The notes under the pieces were generated by a model, which worked only from the letters and a program-made list of their open reading frames with translations, was not told where the DNA came from and made no database searches. A DNA stretch of 35,676 nt from JBFWWW01 sp050245975 (GTDB lineage: Bacteria; Pseudomonadota; Alphaproteobacteria; Rhizobiales; Hyphomicrobiaceae). The stretch is from positions 1 through 35,676 of the forward strand of contig JBFWWW010000019.1 in the NCBI GenBank assembly GCA_050245975.1. Direction: 5' to 3'. Shown one piece after another: positions 21,052 to 30,758 of this stretch. A program made the translations under genes and the position numbers. Each line of letters opens with the position of its first letter. Position 1 is the stretch's first letter.

Positions 21052-22368
21052 TCAGCTCTCTTTCGAGCAATCGCGCGGCGTGATGTTCTTCTCCTTGGCG
21101 TACTTCGCCGAGAACTCCTTCACCAGCGGGCCGAGGATCTTCTCGTCCGCGGTGTAGTAGTCGGAGATCACCTTCCACTCCTTGCCGTCCCACTGCTGGA
21201 CGCGCGCCACGTCGGCGCCCTGGTGGTCCGTGCAGGAGAACTTCAAGGGCTTCAGCATGCCTTCGAAGCCGAGTTCCTTGATCCGGTCGGCGGTGAGATC
21301 GAGATGCTCGAAGCCCCAGCGGATCTGCTCGCCGGTCATCGGCTTGTTGCCGTACTTCTTCATCGCCGTGCGGATGGCCTCGGTGCCGATCATCGAGTTG
21401 ATGATGCCGCGGTTGTAGAGCACCTGGGCGAAATCATCCTTGGCCACCGACTTGCCCTTCGAAACAAGGTACTTCTCAAGATCGGCGTGGACCTTGAACT
21501 TGCCGGCAGGGTGCTGAAGCATGAGCGCCTTGTAGCCCTTGGCCTGATCGCCGGCCGGGATCACGTCCGGCTCGGCACCCGACCACCACACGCCGATCAT
21601 CTTGTCGCGCGGATAGGCGACGGCAGCCGCTTCCTTGATGGCGGTGGAGTTCATCACGCCCCAGCCCCAGAGCAGGACGTAGTCAGGCCGGTCCTGGCGG
21701 ATGGAGAGCCACTGCGACTTCTGCTCGACACCCGGATGCGTGACCGGGATCGCCTTGAAGGTGAAGCCGTTGAGCTTCGCGCGCGCCTCGAGCGCCGGGA
21801 TCGGCTCCTTGCCGTAGGGGCTGTCGTGATAGACGAGGCTGATCTTCTTGCCCTTCAGCTTGTCGATGCCGCCAAGCTCCTTGGCGATGTGCTGGATGGC
21901 CACGTCGGCCGCCGTCCAGTAGCTGCCGACGGCGATGAAGTTCCACGGAAACACCGCGCCGTCACGGCTTTCGGAGCGGCCGTAGCCCATCGTCAGAAGC
22001 GATATCTTGTCGGCCGGAACCTTTTCGGTCAGCGCGAAGGTGATGCCCGTCGACAGCGGCGAGAAGTAGCCGGCGCCCGTGGGCCCCTTGCTCTTCAGGC
22101 GCTCGTAGCACTCGACGCCCTTGTCGGTGGCATAGCCCGTCTCGCACTCCTCGTGCGCGATCTTGACGCCGTTGATGCCGCCGTCACGCTCGTTGAGCAG
22201 GTTCCAATAGTCCATCACGCCGTCGGCGAACGGGATGCCGTTCGGGGCGTAGGGGCCCGTGCGATAGACGAGTGCGGGCAGGAACTGCTCATTCTGCGCC
22301 AGCGCCGGCGCAGCGAGAGCAGCAAAGCCCGCCGCCGCAGCCGCGACGGCCAGTGTTTTGCGGATCAT
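21052..22368 (-). CDS. ABC transporter substrate-binding protein, LIV/HAAT type I fold
   Basis: The periplasmic binding protein of the importer encoded around it. The 438 residues begin with a signal peptide (KTLAVAAAAAGFAALAAPALA, cleaved before QNEQ). The mature part shows the two-lobed type I periplasmic binding protein pattern: YRTGPYAPNGIPFADGVMDYWNLLNE, NGVKIAHEECETGY, YFSPLSTGITFALTEK, KISLVYHDSPYGKEPIPALE and a C-terminal KFSCTDHQGADVARVQQW. It differs clearly from LivJ/LivK, so the ligand need not be an amino acid. ATG 22368 was chosen over an in-frame ATG at 22374 because GGAGG (22376-22380) lies 7 bp before it. Upstream is LivM (114-bp gap holding a small GC hairpin near 22389-22403). 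Confidence 0.92.
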   Translation of the reverse strand: MIRKTLAVAAAAAGFAALAAPALAQNEQFLPALVYRTGPYAPNGIPFADGVMDYWNLLNERDGGINGVKIAHEECETGYATDKGVECYERLKSKGPTGAGYFSPLSTGITFALTEKVPADKISLLTMGYGRSESRDGAVFPWNFIAVGSYWTAADVAIQHIAKELGGIDKLKGKKISLVYHDSPYGKEPIPALEARAKLNGFTFKAIPVTHPGVEQKSQWLSIRQDRPDYVLLWGWGVMNSTAIKEAAAVAYPRDKMIGVWWSGAEPDVIPAGDQAKGYKALMLQHPAGKFKVHADLEKYLVSKGKSVAKDDFAQVLYNRGIINSMIGTEAIRTAMKKYGNKPMTGEQIRWGFEHLDLTADRIKELGFEGMLKPLKFSCTDHQGADVARVQQWDGKEWKVISDYYTADEKILGPLVKEFSAKYAKEKNITPRDCSKES

Positions 22369-22375
22369 TCTCATT

Positions 22376-22380
22376 CCTCC
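22376..22380 (-). promoter_or_regulatory. Ribosome-binding site deciding the substrate-binding protein start
   Basis: GGAGG on the minus strand lies 7 bp from the ATG at 22368 but only 1 bp from the in-frame ATG at 22374, so the downstream ATG should be the true start. Confidence 0.7.
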
Positions 22381-22482
22381 GTTTTGCTCCGGCTTGCCGC
22401 CGGCGCCACTGATGCGAGCCTTTGTTGTTCGTGATGCGATGCGCCGCTCCGCACTGCGCTTCGTCATCATTTGTACCCTGTC

Positions 22483-23607
22483 CTAGTAGGGGTAGGGCCA
22501 GAGTCTGAGCTTCTCCTTGGTGATCGCCCACAACCGCGCGAAGCCGTGCGGCTCGACGATCAGAAGATAGCAGATGAGCGCGCCGGTGATGATGAATACC
22601 AGCAGCGACACGGTCTCGACCGAGACGGGAATGCCCAGCGCATGCGGCACCTGATCCAGCATGATGGGCAGGACGAGGATGAAGGCGGCGCCGAGGAACG
22701 AGCCGAGGATCGACCCGAGGCCGCCGATGATCACCATGAAGAGGAGCTGGAACGACCGGTTGATGTCGAACGCGAGCGGCTCCCAGGCGCCGAGATAGAC
22801 GAACGCCCACAGCGCGCCGGCGACGCCGACGATGAACGAGGAGACGGCGAATGCCGTCAGCTTCGCATAGACCGGGCGGATGCCCATCAGCTCGGCCGCG
22901 ATGTCCATGTCGCGGATGGCCATCCACTGGCGGCCGAGATTGCCGCGCACGAGGTTCTTGGCCAGGATCGCGAAGACCGTCACGAACGTCAGGCACAGGA
23001 TGTAGCGCTCGATCGGCGTGTTGAAGAGCTTGCCGAAGAAGTGCAGGTCCGGCGCGGAGACGGACCCGGACGGCGCGTAGTTCGTGAACCACTTCACGCG
23101 GATGAACACCCAGTCGAAGAAGAACTGCGCCGCCAGCGTCGCGACCGCGAGATAGAGACCCTTGATGCGCAGGCTGGGGAAGCCGAACAGGATGCCGGCG
23201 ATGGCCGACATCAGCCCGCCGAGCAGGATCGAAGGCAGCACCGCGAGCGGCGGCAGCGAGATGGCGAAGCCCTCGAACAACGGCAGGTGCAATCCGGTCG
23301 CGAACTTGTAGGAAAAATAGGCGCCGATGGCCATGAATGCACCGCCGCCGAGCGAGATCTGCCCGCAATAGCCGACGAGGATGTTCATTCCGATCGTCGC
23401 CAGCGCGAGGATCAGGAAGGGAATCATGATGGCGCGGAGCAGATAGTCGCCGGTCAGCGGCCAGATATGGAAATAGGCCATCAGCGGGATGACCAGGAAG
23501 GCGACGACCAGCAGCAGGCCGAGCGCGATCCGGTCCTGCCGGATCGGGAACACCGCCATGTCGGCCGCATAGGACGTCTTGAACTGGCCGGCTTCGCGAT
23601 AGAACAT
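22483..23607 (-). CDS. LIV-type ABC transporter permease (LivM-like)
   Basis: A 374-residue inner-membrane permease with about nine or ten hydrophobic segments. It carries the LivM-type N-terminal motif NILVGYCGQISLGGGAFMAIGAY and the cytoplasmic coupling (EAA-like) segment RGNLGRQWMAIRDMDIAAELMG, followed by GVAGALWAF and IIGGLGSILGSFLGAA. It pairs with the LivH-like permease to form the translocation channel. The ATG at 23607 has GGAG about 12 bases upstream, a rather long spacing. The gap to livH is 22 bp. The C-terminus ends in a short aromatic tail (LRLWPYPY). Confidence 0.93.
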   Translation of the reverse strand: MFYREAGQFKTSYAADMAVFPIRQDRIALGLLLVVAFLVIPLMAYFHIWPLTGDYLLRAIMIPFLILALATIGMNILVGYCGQISLGGGAFMAIGAYFSYKFATGLHLPLFEGFAISLPPLAVLPSILLGGLMSAIAGILFGFPSLRIKGLYLAVATLAAQFFFDWVFIRVKWFTNYAPSGSVSAPDLHFFGKLFNTPIERYILCLTFVTVFAILAKNLVRGNLGRQWMAIRDMDIAAELMGIRPVYAKLTAFAVSSFIVGVAGALWAFVYLGAWEPLAFDINRSFQLLFMVIIGGLGSILGSFLGAAFILVLPIMLDQVPHALGIPVSVETVSLLVFIITGALICYLLIVEPHGFARLWAITKEKLRLWPYPY

Positions 23608-23629
23608 GACTGCCCGTTTCTCCGTACGC

Positions 23630-24559
23630 TCAGATGCGCTCGATGATGCGTTCGCCGAACAGGCCCTGCGGCCGGACCATCAGCACCGCAAGCGCCAGCA
23701 CATAGGCAAACCAGTATTCGATGCCGCCGCCGATATGCGGGCCGAGGTAGACCTCGGCCAGCTTCTCGCCCGCGCCGACCATCAGGCCGCCGATGATGGC
23801 GCCGGGCACCGACGTGAACCCGCCGATGATGAGCACCGGCAGCGCCTTGAGGGCGAGGAAGGTGATCGAGAACTGCACGCCGAGCTTGGTGCCCCATACC
23901 GTGGCGGCGACGAGCGCGACGAGGCCCGCCACCAGCCAGACGACGAACCAGATCCAGCTGATCGGGATGCCGACCGATTGCGCGGCGGCGTGATCGTCGG
24001 CGACGGCCCGCAGCGCGCGACCGGTCTTCGTGTTCTGGAAGAAGATCGCCAGGCCGACGACCAGAATGCCGGCGATGAGACCGCCCCACACGTCGAGCTT
24101 GTTGACCAGAATGCCGCCGGGGAAGACGTTCTCGAACAGGAACCACGCGTCGGTCGGGAACAGCGGCAGCGGATAGACGTCCGAGCCGAAGATCATCTGC
24201 GACGCCCCCTCGATGATGAAGGTGGCGCCGATGGTCGACATGAAAAGCGTCAGGCCGTCCTGGTTGACGAGCGGCCCTAGCACGAACCGCTCGATGCACC
24301 AGGCCGTGACGGCCATGACCGCTGCGGCAAACAGCAGGCCCAGCGCGGCGGCGCCCCAGAACGGGAAACCCCTGGCGGCGAGAAAGTCGAGCGCCCGCAC
24401 CATTGCAAGGCCGGCCAAGAGCACCATGGCTCCCTGGGCGAAGTTGAAGACGCCCGACGCCTTGTAGATCAGCACGAAACCCAGGGCGACCAGCGAATAA
24501 AGAACGCCCGAGAGGAGCCCGCCGATCAGGACCTCGAGAACTGGGCCGAGACTTTCCAC
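23630..24559 (-). CDS. LIV-type ABC transporter permease (LivH-like)
   Basis: A 309-residue inner-membrane permease. It shows the LivH N-terminal pattern LLSGVLYSLVALGFVLIYKASGVFNFAQG and the coupling-loop segment TKTGRALRAVADDHAAAQSVGI. IGGFTSVPGAIIGGLMVG and VLMVRPQGLFGERI stand at the C-terminus. The start is GTG at 24559 with GGGAG 7 bp upstream; the open frame extends far upstream without homology because it runs antisense-free through livG in another frame. The gap to livG is 11 bp, so the two are translated from one message. Confidence 0.93.
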   Translation of the reverse strand: MESLGPVLEVLIGGLLSGVLYSLVALGFVLIYKASGVFNFAQGAMVLLAGLAMVRALDFLAARGFPFWGAAALGLLFAAAVMAVTAWCIERFVLGPLVNQDGLTLFMSTIGATFIIEGASQMIFGSDVYPLPLFPTDAWFLFENVFPGGILVNKLDVWGGLIAGILVVGLAIFFQNTKTGRALRAVADDHAAAQSVGIPISWIWFVVWLVAGLVALVAATVWGTKLGVQFSITFLALKALPVLIIGGFTSVPGAIIGGLMVGAGEKLAEVYLGPHIGGGIEYWFAYVLALAVLMVRPQGLFGERIIERI

Positions 24560-24570
24560 GCAACTACTCC

Positions 24571-25395
24571 CTAGTGTGGCACGCCCAGGTAGGCATCGAT
24601 GACTTTTTGGTTGTTCTGCACCGCCTCGGGCGTCCCGTCGGCGATCTTCTCGCCGTAGTCGAGAACGACGACGCGATCCGACAGGTCCATCACCACGCCC
24701 ATGTCGTGCTCGATCAGCGCGATCGTCGTGTTGAAGGCATCGTTGACGGTGAGGATGAAGCGGCTCATGTCCTGCTTTTCCTCGAGGTTCATGCCCGCCA
24801 TCGGCTCGTCGAGCAGCAGCAGCTCCGGCTCGGTGGCGAGCGCGCGGCCGAGCTCGACGCGCTTCTGCAGGCCGTAGGGCAGCTTGCCGACCGGCACCTT
24901 GCGGATGTGCGGGATCTCCAGGAAGTCGATGATGCGCTCGACGACCTCGCGGTTGCGGATCTCCTCGCGCTGCGAGGCGCCCCAGTAGATCATCTGCGAC
25001 AGCAGCCCGCGCCGCATCTTGAGCGTGCGCCCGGTCATGATGTTGTCGAGCGTCGTCATGCCCTTGAAGAGCGCGACGTTCTGGAACGTGCGGGCGATGC
25101 CCTGGCTCGCGGCGATATAGGGGCGCATCTGCGAGCGGCGCTTGCCCTTGAAGGTGATGACGCCTTCCTGCGGGTGGTAGAAGCCGTTGATGACGTTGAG
25201 CATCGACGTCTTGCCGGCGCCGTTGGGGCCGATGATGGCGCGCACTTCCCCCTTGCGGATGTCGAAGGACACGTTGCGGATGGCCTTCACGCCGCCGAAC
25301 GAGAGCGAAACGTTCTCGACCGACAGCAGCACATCGCCAATTCGCCGCGATTGACCCGGGTCGGGCTGCGGCTTCATCTCGACATCGGCCTTCAT
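24571..25395 (-). CDS. LIV-type ABC transporter ATP-binding protein (LivG-like)
   Basis: The second ATPase of the importer, 274 residues. Motifs visible are Walker A GPNGAGKTS, the LivG-type ARTFQNVALFKGMTTLDNIM segment, a degenerate signature LPYGLQKRVE, Walker B LLLLDEPMAGM, and the switch His in LIEHDMGVVM. ATG 25395 overlaps the stop of the upstream acyl-CoA ligase as ATGA (25392-25395), which indicates translational coupling of the ligase to the transporter. Confidence 0.94.
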   Translation of the reverse strand: MKADVEMKPQPDPGQSRRIGDVLLSVENVSLSFGGVKAIRNVSFDIRKGEVRAIIGPNGAGKTSMLNVINGFYHPQEGVITFKGKRRSQMRPYIAASQGIARTFQNVALFKGMTTLDNIMTGRTLKMRRGLLSQMIYWGASQREEIRNREVVERIIDFLEIPHIRKVPVGKLPYGLQKRVELGRALATEPELLLLDEPMAGMNLEEKQDMSRFILTVNDAFNTTIALIEHDMGVVMDLSDRVVVLDYGEKIADGTPEAVQNNQKVIDAYLGVPH

Positions 25396-27401
25396 TCTGC
25401 GGCCTCCGCCAGCGGCGCGGCATGGGGGTAAATCTGCATGTCGACCACGTCCATGGTGCCCTGGATGGATCCCTTGCGGCCGTCCTCGAACGTGACCTCG
25501 ACCGAGATGGTGGCGGTCTTCGATCCGTCGTAGAGGGCCTTGATGAGCGGCGCGTAGCGATCGGCGATGAAGCCGCGCCGCACCTTCTGCGTGCGCGTCA
25601 GCTCGCCGTCGTCCGCATCGAGCTCCTTGGGCAGAATGAGGAAGCGCTTGATCTGCGAGGCCGCCATCTGCGGCTCCTGCGACAGAGCGCGATTGAGCTC
25701 ATCCACGCGGCGTCGCACGATCTCGACGACCTGCGGATGGCGCGTCAGCTCCTGGTAGCTGGCATAGGAGACGTTGTTGCGCTCGGCCCAGTTACCGACG
25801 CTGACGAGATCGATGTTGAGGAACATCGTCACGTAGTCGCGACCGTCGCCGAAGGCCACCGCCTCGCGCACCTCGGGATAGAACTTGATCCGGTTCTCGA
25901 GATACTTGGGCGCAAAGAGCGCACCGTTGCGCAGCTTGCCGACATCCTTGGCGCGGTCGATGATGCACAGGTGCCCGCGCTTGTCGAAGAAGCCGGCATC
26001 GCCGGTGTGCACCCAGCCGTCCGGCGTCTTGGTGGCCGCTGTCGCCTCCTCGGCCTTGAAGTACTTGAGGAAGACGCCGGGGCTCTTGAACATCACCTCG
26101 CCGTTGTCGGCGAGCTTGATCTCGACACCGGGGCCGGGCTTGCCGACGGTTTCCGGATAGACCTCACCATCGGGCTGCAGCGTGATGTAGACGCTGGCTT
26201 CCGTCTGGCCGTAGAGCTGCTTCAGGTTGATGCCGAGGCCGCGGAAGAACCGGAACAGCTCCGGGCCGATGGCCTCGCCGGCGGTGTAGCCGACCCTGAG
26301 GTTGGAGAACCCCATGCGGTTGCGCAGCGGCCCGTAGACTAGGATATCGCCGAGCCGGTAGAGCAGCCTGTCCTTCAGGCTCACGGGCCGGCCGTCGAGG
26401 ATGTCCTCGCCCGCACGGCGCGCGACGCCGAGAAAATAATGGAACATGGCGCGCTTGACGCGACCCGCGTCCTCCATGCGCACCATGATCTGCGTCAGCA
26501 GGGATTCGAACACGCGCGGCGGGGCAAAGAAGTAGGTCGGCCCGATCTCGCGCCGGTCCTCGACGATCGTCTCCGGGCTCTCCGGACAGGCGATGCAAAG
26601 GCCGCCGGCATAGGCCTGGCCGTAGGAAAAGATGTGGTCGCCGACCCAGGCCATCGGCAGGTAGGCCAGCAGCGTGTCGTCCGCCGTGAACTTGTCGAAC
26701 GCGTTGCCGTTCTGACCGGAGACGACGATGTTCCGGTGCGTCAGGATCACGCCCTTGGGCCGGCCCGTCGTGCCGGAGGTGTAGAGGATGACGCTCGGAT
26801 CATCGCCCTTGCCCTTCTGGATTTCATCGAGCCACCAGCCCTCGGCCTCCGGGTTGGCGCGCATTTCCTGGCGGCCGAGCTCCTGCACGTGCTCGAAGCT
26901 GTGCAGGTCCGTGGCGTCGTAGTCCTTCAGCCCGCGCGGATCGTCATAGATGATGCGCCGCAGCTTCGGCACGCGATCGGCGATCGAAAGAAGCTTGTCC
27001 ACCTGCTCCTGGTCCTCGACCACCGCAAAGCGGACCTCGGCGTGCTCGAGGACGTAAGCCATCTCATCGGCGACTGAATCCTGATAGACCGGCACCGGGA
27101 TGCCGCCCAGGCTCTGCACGGCGGCAAAGGTCCAATAGAGGCGTGGCCGGTTGTCGCCGATGATGGCGACGGTATCGCCGCGCTCGAAGCCGAGCTTCCT
27201 CAGGCCGATCGCGAGAGCGCGCACCTCGTCGCGAACCTGGTCCCAGGTCCACGTCTGCCAGACGCCGAAATCCTTGTGCCGGATGGCCGGGCGACCGGCG
27301 AACCGCACCGCGTTGAGCAGCAAAAGCTTGGGAACGGTATCCGCATCGGCGGGCGCCTGCGCGCTTGGCGCACCGACCGGACGCACGGCAGATCCAGTCA
27401 C
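25392..27401 (-). CDS. AMP-dependent acyl-CoA synthetase (long-chain, FAA1-like)
   Basis: First gene of the transporter operon; activates a carboxylic acid to its CoA ester through an acyl-AMP. About 669 residues. Core motifs are YTSGTTGRPKGVILTHRN, YGQTEASVYITLQ, GWVHTGDAGFFDKRGHLCIIDR and AKDVGKLRNGALFAPKYLE. A C-terminal ELTRTQKVRRG holds the catalytic Lys, and the large lid-plus-tail of FAA1/long-chain ligases is present. A further tail of about 45 residues (VTFEDGRKGSIQG and onward) extends beyond that. The annotation fatty-acid ligase is by family; the operon suggests that the transported acid is the substrate. The ATG at 27410 directly abuts GGGAGG, so GTG at 27401, 9 bp from the Shine-Dalgarno, was chosen. 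Confidence 0.9.
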   Translation of the reverse strand: MTGSAVRPVGAPSAQAPADADTVPKLLLLNAVRFAGRPAIRHKDFGVWQTWTWDQVRDEVRALAIGLRKLGFERGDTVAIIGDNRPRLYWTFAAVQSLGGIPVPVYQDSVADEMAYVLEHAEVRFAVVEDQEQVDKLLSIADRVPKLRRIIYDDPRGLKDYDATDLHSFEHVQELGRQEMRANPEAEGWWLDEIQKGKGDDPSVILYTSGTTGRPKGVILTHRNIVVSGQNGNAFDKFTADDTLLAYLPMAWVGDHIFSYGQAYAGGLCIACPESPETIVEDRREIGPTYFFAPPRVFESLLTQIMVRMEDAGRVKRAMFHYFLGVARRAGEDILDGRPVSLKDRLLYRLGDILVYGPLRNRMGFSNLRVGYTAGEAIGPELFRFFRGLGINLKQLYGQTEASVYITLQPDGEVYPETVGKPGPGVEIKLADNGEVMFKSPGVFLKYFKAEEATAATKTPDGWVHTGDAGFFDKRGHLCIIDRAKDVGKLRNGALFAPKYLENRIKFYPEVREAVAFGDGRDYVTMFLNIDLVSVGNWAERNNVSYASYQELTRHPQVVEIVRRRVDELNRALSQEPQMAASQIKRFLILPKELDADDGELTRTQKVRRGFIADRYAPLIKALYDGSKTATISVEVTFEDGRKGSIQGTMDVVDMQIYPHAAPLAEAAE

Positions 27402-27410
27402 TGGTTCCAT

Positions 27411-27416
27411 CCTCCC
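27411..27416 (-). promoter_or_regulatory. Ribosome-binding site with unusual spacing before the acyl-CoA ligase
   Basis: GGGAGG on the minus strand ends immediately before an ATG (27410-27408), leaving no spacer, whereas a GTG three codons on has a 9-bp spacer. The GTG is the more likely initiation codon. Confidence 0.55.
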
Positions 27417-27556
27417 TTACCCGCTGTCCTTGCCCGCTGCCTCTGCGGCAGTTCTTTCGGCGTCACATATCACGCTGCCTGCCGCGCTGCATCCGCAACG
27501 GCCGCTGCCGCCCAGGCGGACGCCACCTCCCGCCACCCGAGCGTTCCGCAGTACGA

Positions 27557-27604
27557 TATGCATTTTTCATACAATAGCATTGCTGTTTATGCATCGCTAT
27601 GAAA
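27557..27604. promoter_or_regulatory. AT-rich divergent control region with inverted and direct repeats (LysR / acyl-CoA ligase)
   Basis: This stretch is conspicuously AT-rich for the window and lies between divergent lysR and the ligase-transporter operon. TTTCATA (27565-27571) and TATGAAA (27598-27604) form a perfect 7-bp inverted repeat 33 bp apart. TATGCAT occurs at 27557-27563 and again at 27588-27594, 31 bp apart, about three helical turns. LysR-type regulators commonly bind such spaced dyads next to their own gene. Binding is inferred, and promoter elements are not resolved. Confidence 0.5.
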
Positions 27605-27656
27605 CTAATGGACACGTCAATGTGCAAAAACACCAATATGGTTGCTGCGTAGCGCC

Positions 27657-28589
27657 ATGCACGGCTTCGACTGGAACGACCTGCGGTTTTTTCTCGTCAT
27701 TGCGCGCCTGGGCAAGCTGACGGCCGCGGCGCGCCAGCTCGGCGTGGACCATACGACGGTGTCCCGGCGCATCGCAGCCCTCGAGGACGGCCTCAAGGCG
27801 ACGCTCTTCGAGCGCAGCCCGGCGGGCTACAAGCTGACCGAGGCCGGCGAACGCCTGCTCATTCACGCAGAGACGGTCGAGAGCGCCGCGCAGCAGGCGG
27901 CGAGCGAGATCGCGGAGGCCGATCTCGACCTCACCGGCACCATCCGCATCGGCGCGCCGGACGGCTTCGGGGCCATGTTCCTGGCCCAGCGCCTCTGGAC
28001 CCTGTGCCGGATGCACCCCGGCCTCGACATCGATCTCGTCGCCACGCCGCGCCGCTTCTCGCTCTCCAAGCGCGAGGCGGACATGGCCATCGTCCTGTCG
28101 CGGCCGTCGGAGGGCCGGCTCAAGACCCGCAAGCTGACCGACTATGCGCTCGGGCTCTTCGCCTCGCGCGACTATCTCGACCGCCGGGGCCCGGTGCTGC
28201 GCGTGTCCGATCTCAAGTCGCACCGCATGATCGGCTACATCGACGACCTGATCTTCACGCCCGAGCTCGACTACCTGCCGGCGATCGAGAAGGACCTGAA
28301 GGCCAACTTCGCCTCCACCAATCTCATCGCCCAGCTCAACGCCACGAAAGCCGGCGCCGGGCTGTGCGTCCTGCCCCACTTCATCACGGCGACGGAACCC
28401 GGCCTCGTCCCGGTGCTGCCGCATCAGGTGCGGATCGTCCGCAGCTTCTGGCTGGTCACGCACGCCGACCTTGCGGCGATGCTGCGCATCCGCGTCACCG
28501 GCGACTTCATCGCCGATCAGGTCCAGAGGGCCCGCACCCTCTTCATGCCGGAATTCGAGACCGCCGAGGCCGCAGAGCAGAACGCCTGA
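27657..28589 (+). CDS. LysR family transcriptional regulator
   Basis: A 310-residue regulator. The N-terminal winged helix-turn-helix (residues 1-62) reads WNDLRFFLVIARLGKLTAAA, then RQLGVDHTTVSRRIAALEDGL and LFERSPAGYKLTEAGERLL. The effector-binding domain follows (about 90-295; GTIRIGAPDGFG and GAGLCVLPHF are recognisable). ATG 27657 is used; a TTG at 27642 is an upstream alternative. It is divergent from the ligase-transporter operon across an AT-rich region with inverted repeats, and 123 bp upstream of mmsA on the same strand. It could control either unit; its effector is unknown. Confidence 0.93.
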   Translation: MHGFDWNDLRFFLVIARLGKLTAAARQLGVDHTTVSRRIAALEDGLKATLFERSPAGYKLTEAGERLLIHAETVESAAQQAASEIAEADLDLTGTIRIGAPDGFGAMFLAQRLWTLCRMHPGLDIDLVATPRRFSLSKREADMAIVLSRPSEGRLKTRKLTDYALGLFASRDYLDRRGPVLRVSDLKSHRMIGYIDDLIFTPELDYLPAIEKDLKANFASTNLIAQLNATKAGAGLCVLPHFITATEPGLVPVLPHQVRIVRSFWLVTHADLAAMLRIRVTGDFIADQVQRARTLFMPEFETAEAAEQNA

Positions 28590-28712
28590 GCGCGGTGCAC
28601 GAATGCGCACCCAGTATTGGCGCCCGCCGCGCCGCGGTGACGCCTTGCTGCATGCAAAGGATGCTGATAGCGAAGCCCCAACGCATCACACATCGCACGG
28701 GAGACGGACGCC

Positions 28713-30209
<1,497 letters not shown>

Positions 30210-30217
30210 CTCGATGG

Positions 30218-30247
30218 GCGGGGCCGCAAGGCCCCGCTTCTCTCTGT
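30218..30247 (+). terminator. Rho-independent terminator after mmsA
   Basis: GCGGGGCC (30218-30225), a GCAA tetraloop and GGCCCCGC (30230-30237) form a perfect 8-bp stem followed by TTCTCTCT. It begins 9 bp after the mmsA stop. It lies in the 49-bp gap to the convergent DUF3574 gene, for which the stem could also slow transcription, though without a T-run on that side. Confidence 0.85.
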
Positions 30248-30258
30248 GCGCCGGCTGG

Positions 30259-30684
30259 CTAGAAGCGCACGCAGCCGGTGGCATCCGCGCGCAGAACGCT
30301 CTCCTGATCGAAGCGCTGCGTCCAGGCCTGCCTGATGGCCTCGATCTGCCCATCGGTGTCGGGCCGCGGGCCGTACCGCACCGTCAGCACGCGCGACGCC
30401 TCCTGCACGATCTTGCCGTCGGGGCCGCGCCAGCGGCCGTCGCCCGGCACGACCGTGAACCCGTCCGGAAAGCGCGGGGCGATCTCGCCGTCGGCAAAGG
30501 CGGGCCAGTCCTGCTCGCTCACCTCGCCTCCGCCGCGGCGCGCAAGACCGAACACCAGGTCGAGCCGCGACAATGCCTGCGCGCCCGCCGGACAGGCTCC
30601 GGGCGCCAGCCTGTAAGCGCCGAGGCCGATCACGCCCGCGCATGCACCCGCGGCTGCCAGCGCCGCAACCGTCCGCATCGCCAT
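30259..30684 (-). CDS. DUF3574 domain protein, exported
   Basis: A 141-residue protein of unknown function. A hydrophobic N-terminus (MRTVAALAAAGACAGVIGLG) suggests a signal peptide or membrane anchor. The rest matches my recollection of DUF3574: LVFGLARRGGGEVSEQDW, then FADGEIAPRFPDGFTVVPG, ASRVLTVRYG, and QRFDQESVLRA with a C-terminal CVRF. Two in-frame ATGs (30684 and 30678) each have a usable Shine-Dalgarno; the upstream one was chosen. It is a single-gene unit on the minus strand between mmsA and the GST gene, with 74 bp to the divergent GST start. Confidence 0.78.
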   Translation of the reverse strand: MAMRTVAALAAAGACAGVIGLGAYRLAPGACPAGAQALSRLDLVFGLARRGGGEVSEQDWPAFADGEIAPRFPDGFTVVPGDGRWRGPDGKIVQEASRVLTVRYGPRPDTDGQIEAIRQAWTQRFDQESVLRADATGCVRF

Positions 30685-30758
30685 TCTCCACTCACCTTTT
30701 CGCCGGGTTGACCCGGACGGCGGCACGCGGCTTACTCGCCCGCACGGGAGACACACGC

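Noticed and set aside
22389..22403. CCGGC/GCCGG hairpin between livM and the binding-protein gene as a terminator
   Set aside because: Only a 5-bp stem, no T-run on the minus strand, and the flanking genes look co-transcribed.
20635..23646. Plus-strand open frames of 599 and 391 codons opposite the transporter genes
   Set aside because: No recognisable domains, repeated His/Asp/Arg/Gln-rich composition, and the minus-strand genes account for the sequence fully.
28645..28657. TTGC-TGCAT-GCAA dyad upstream of mmsA as an operator
   Set aside because: Four-base arms are too short to stand out from chance in this sequence, and no second copy with suitable spacing was seen.
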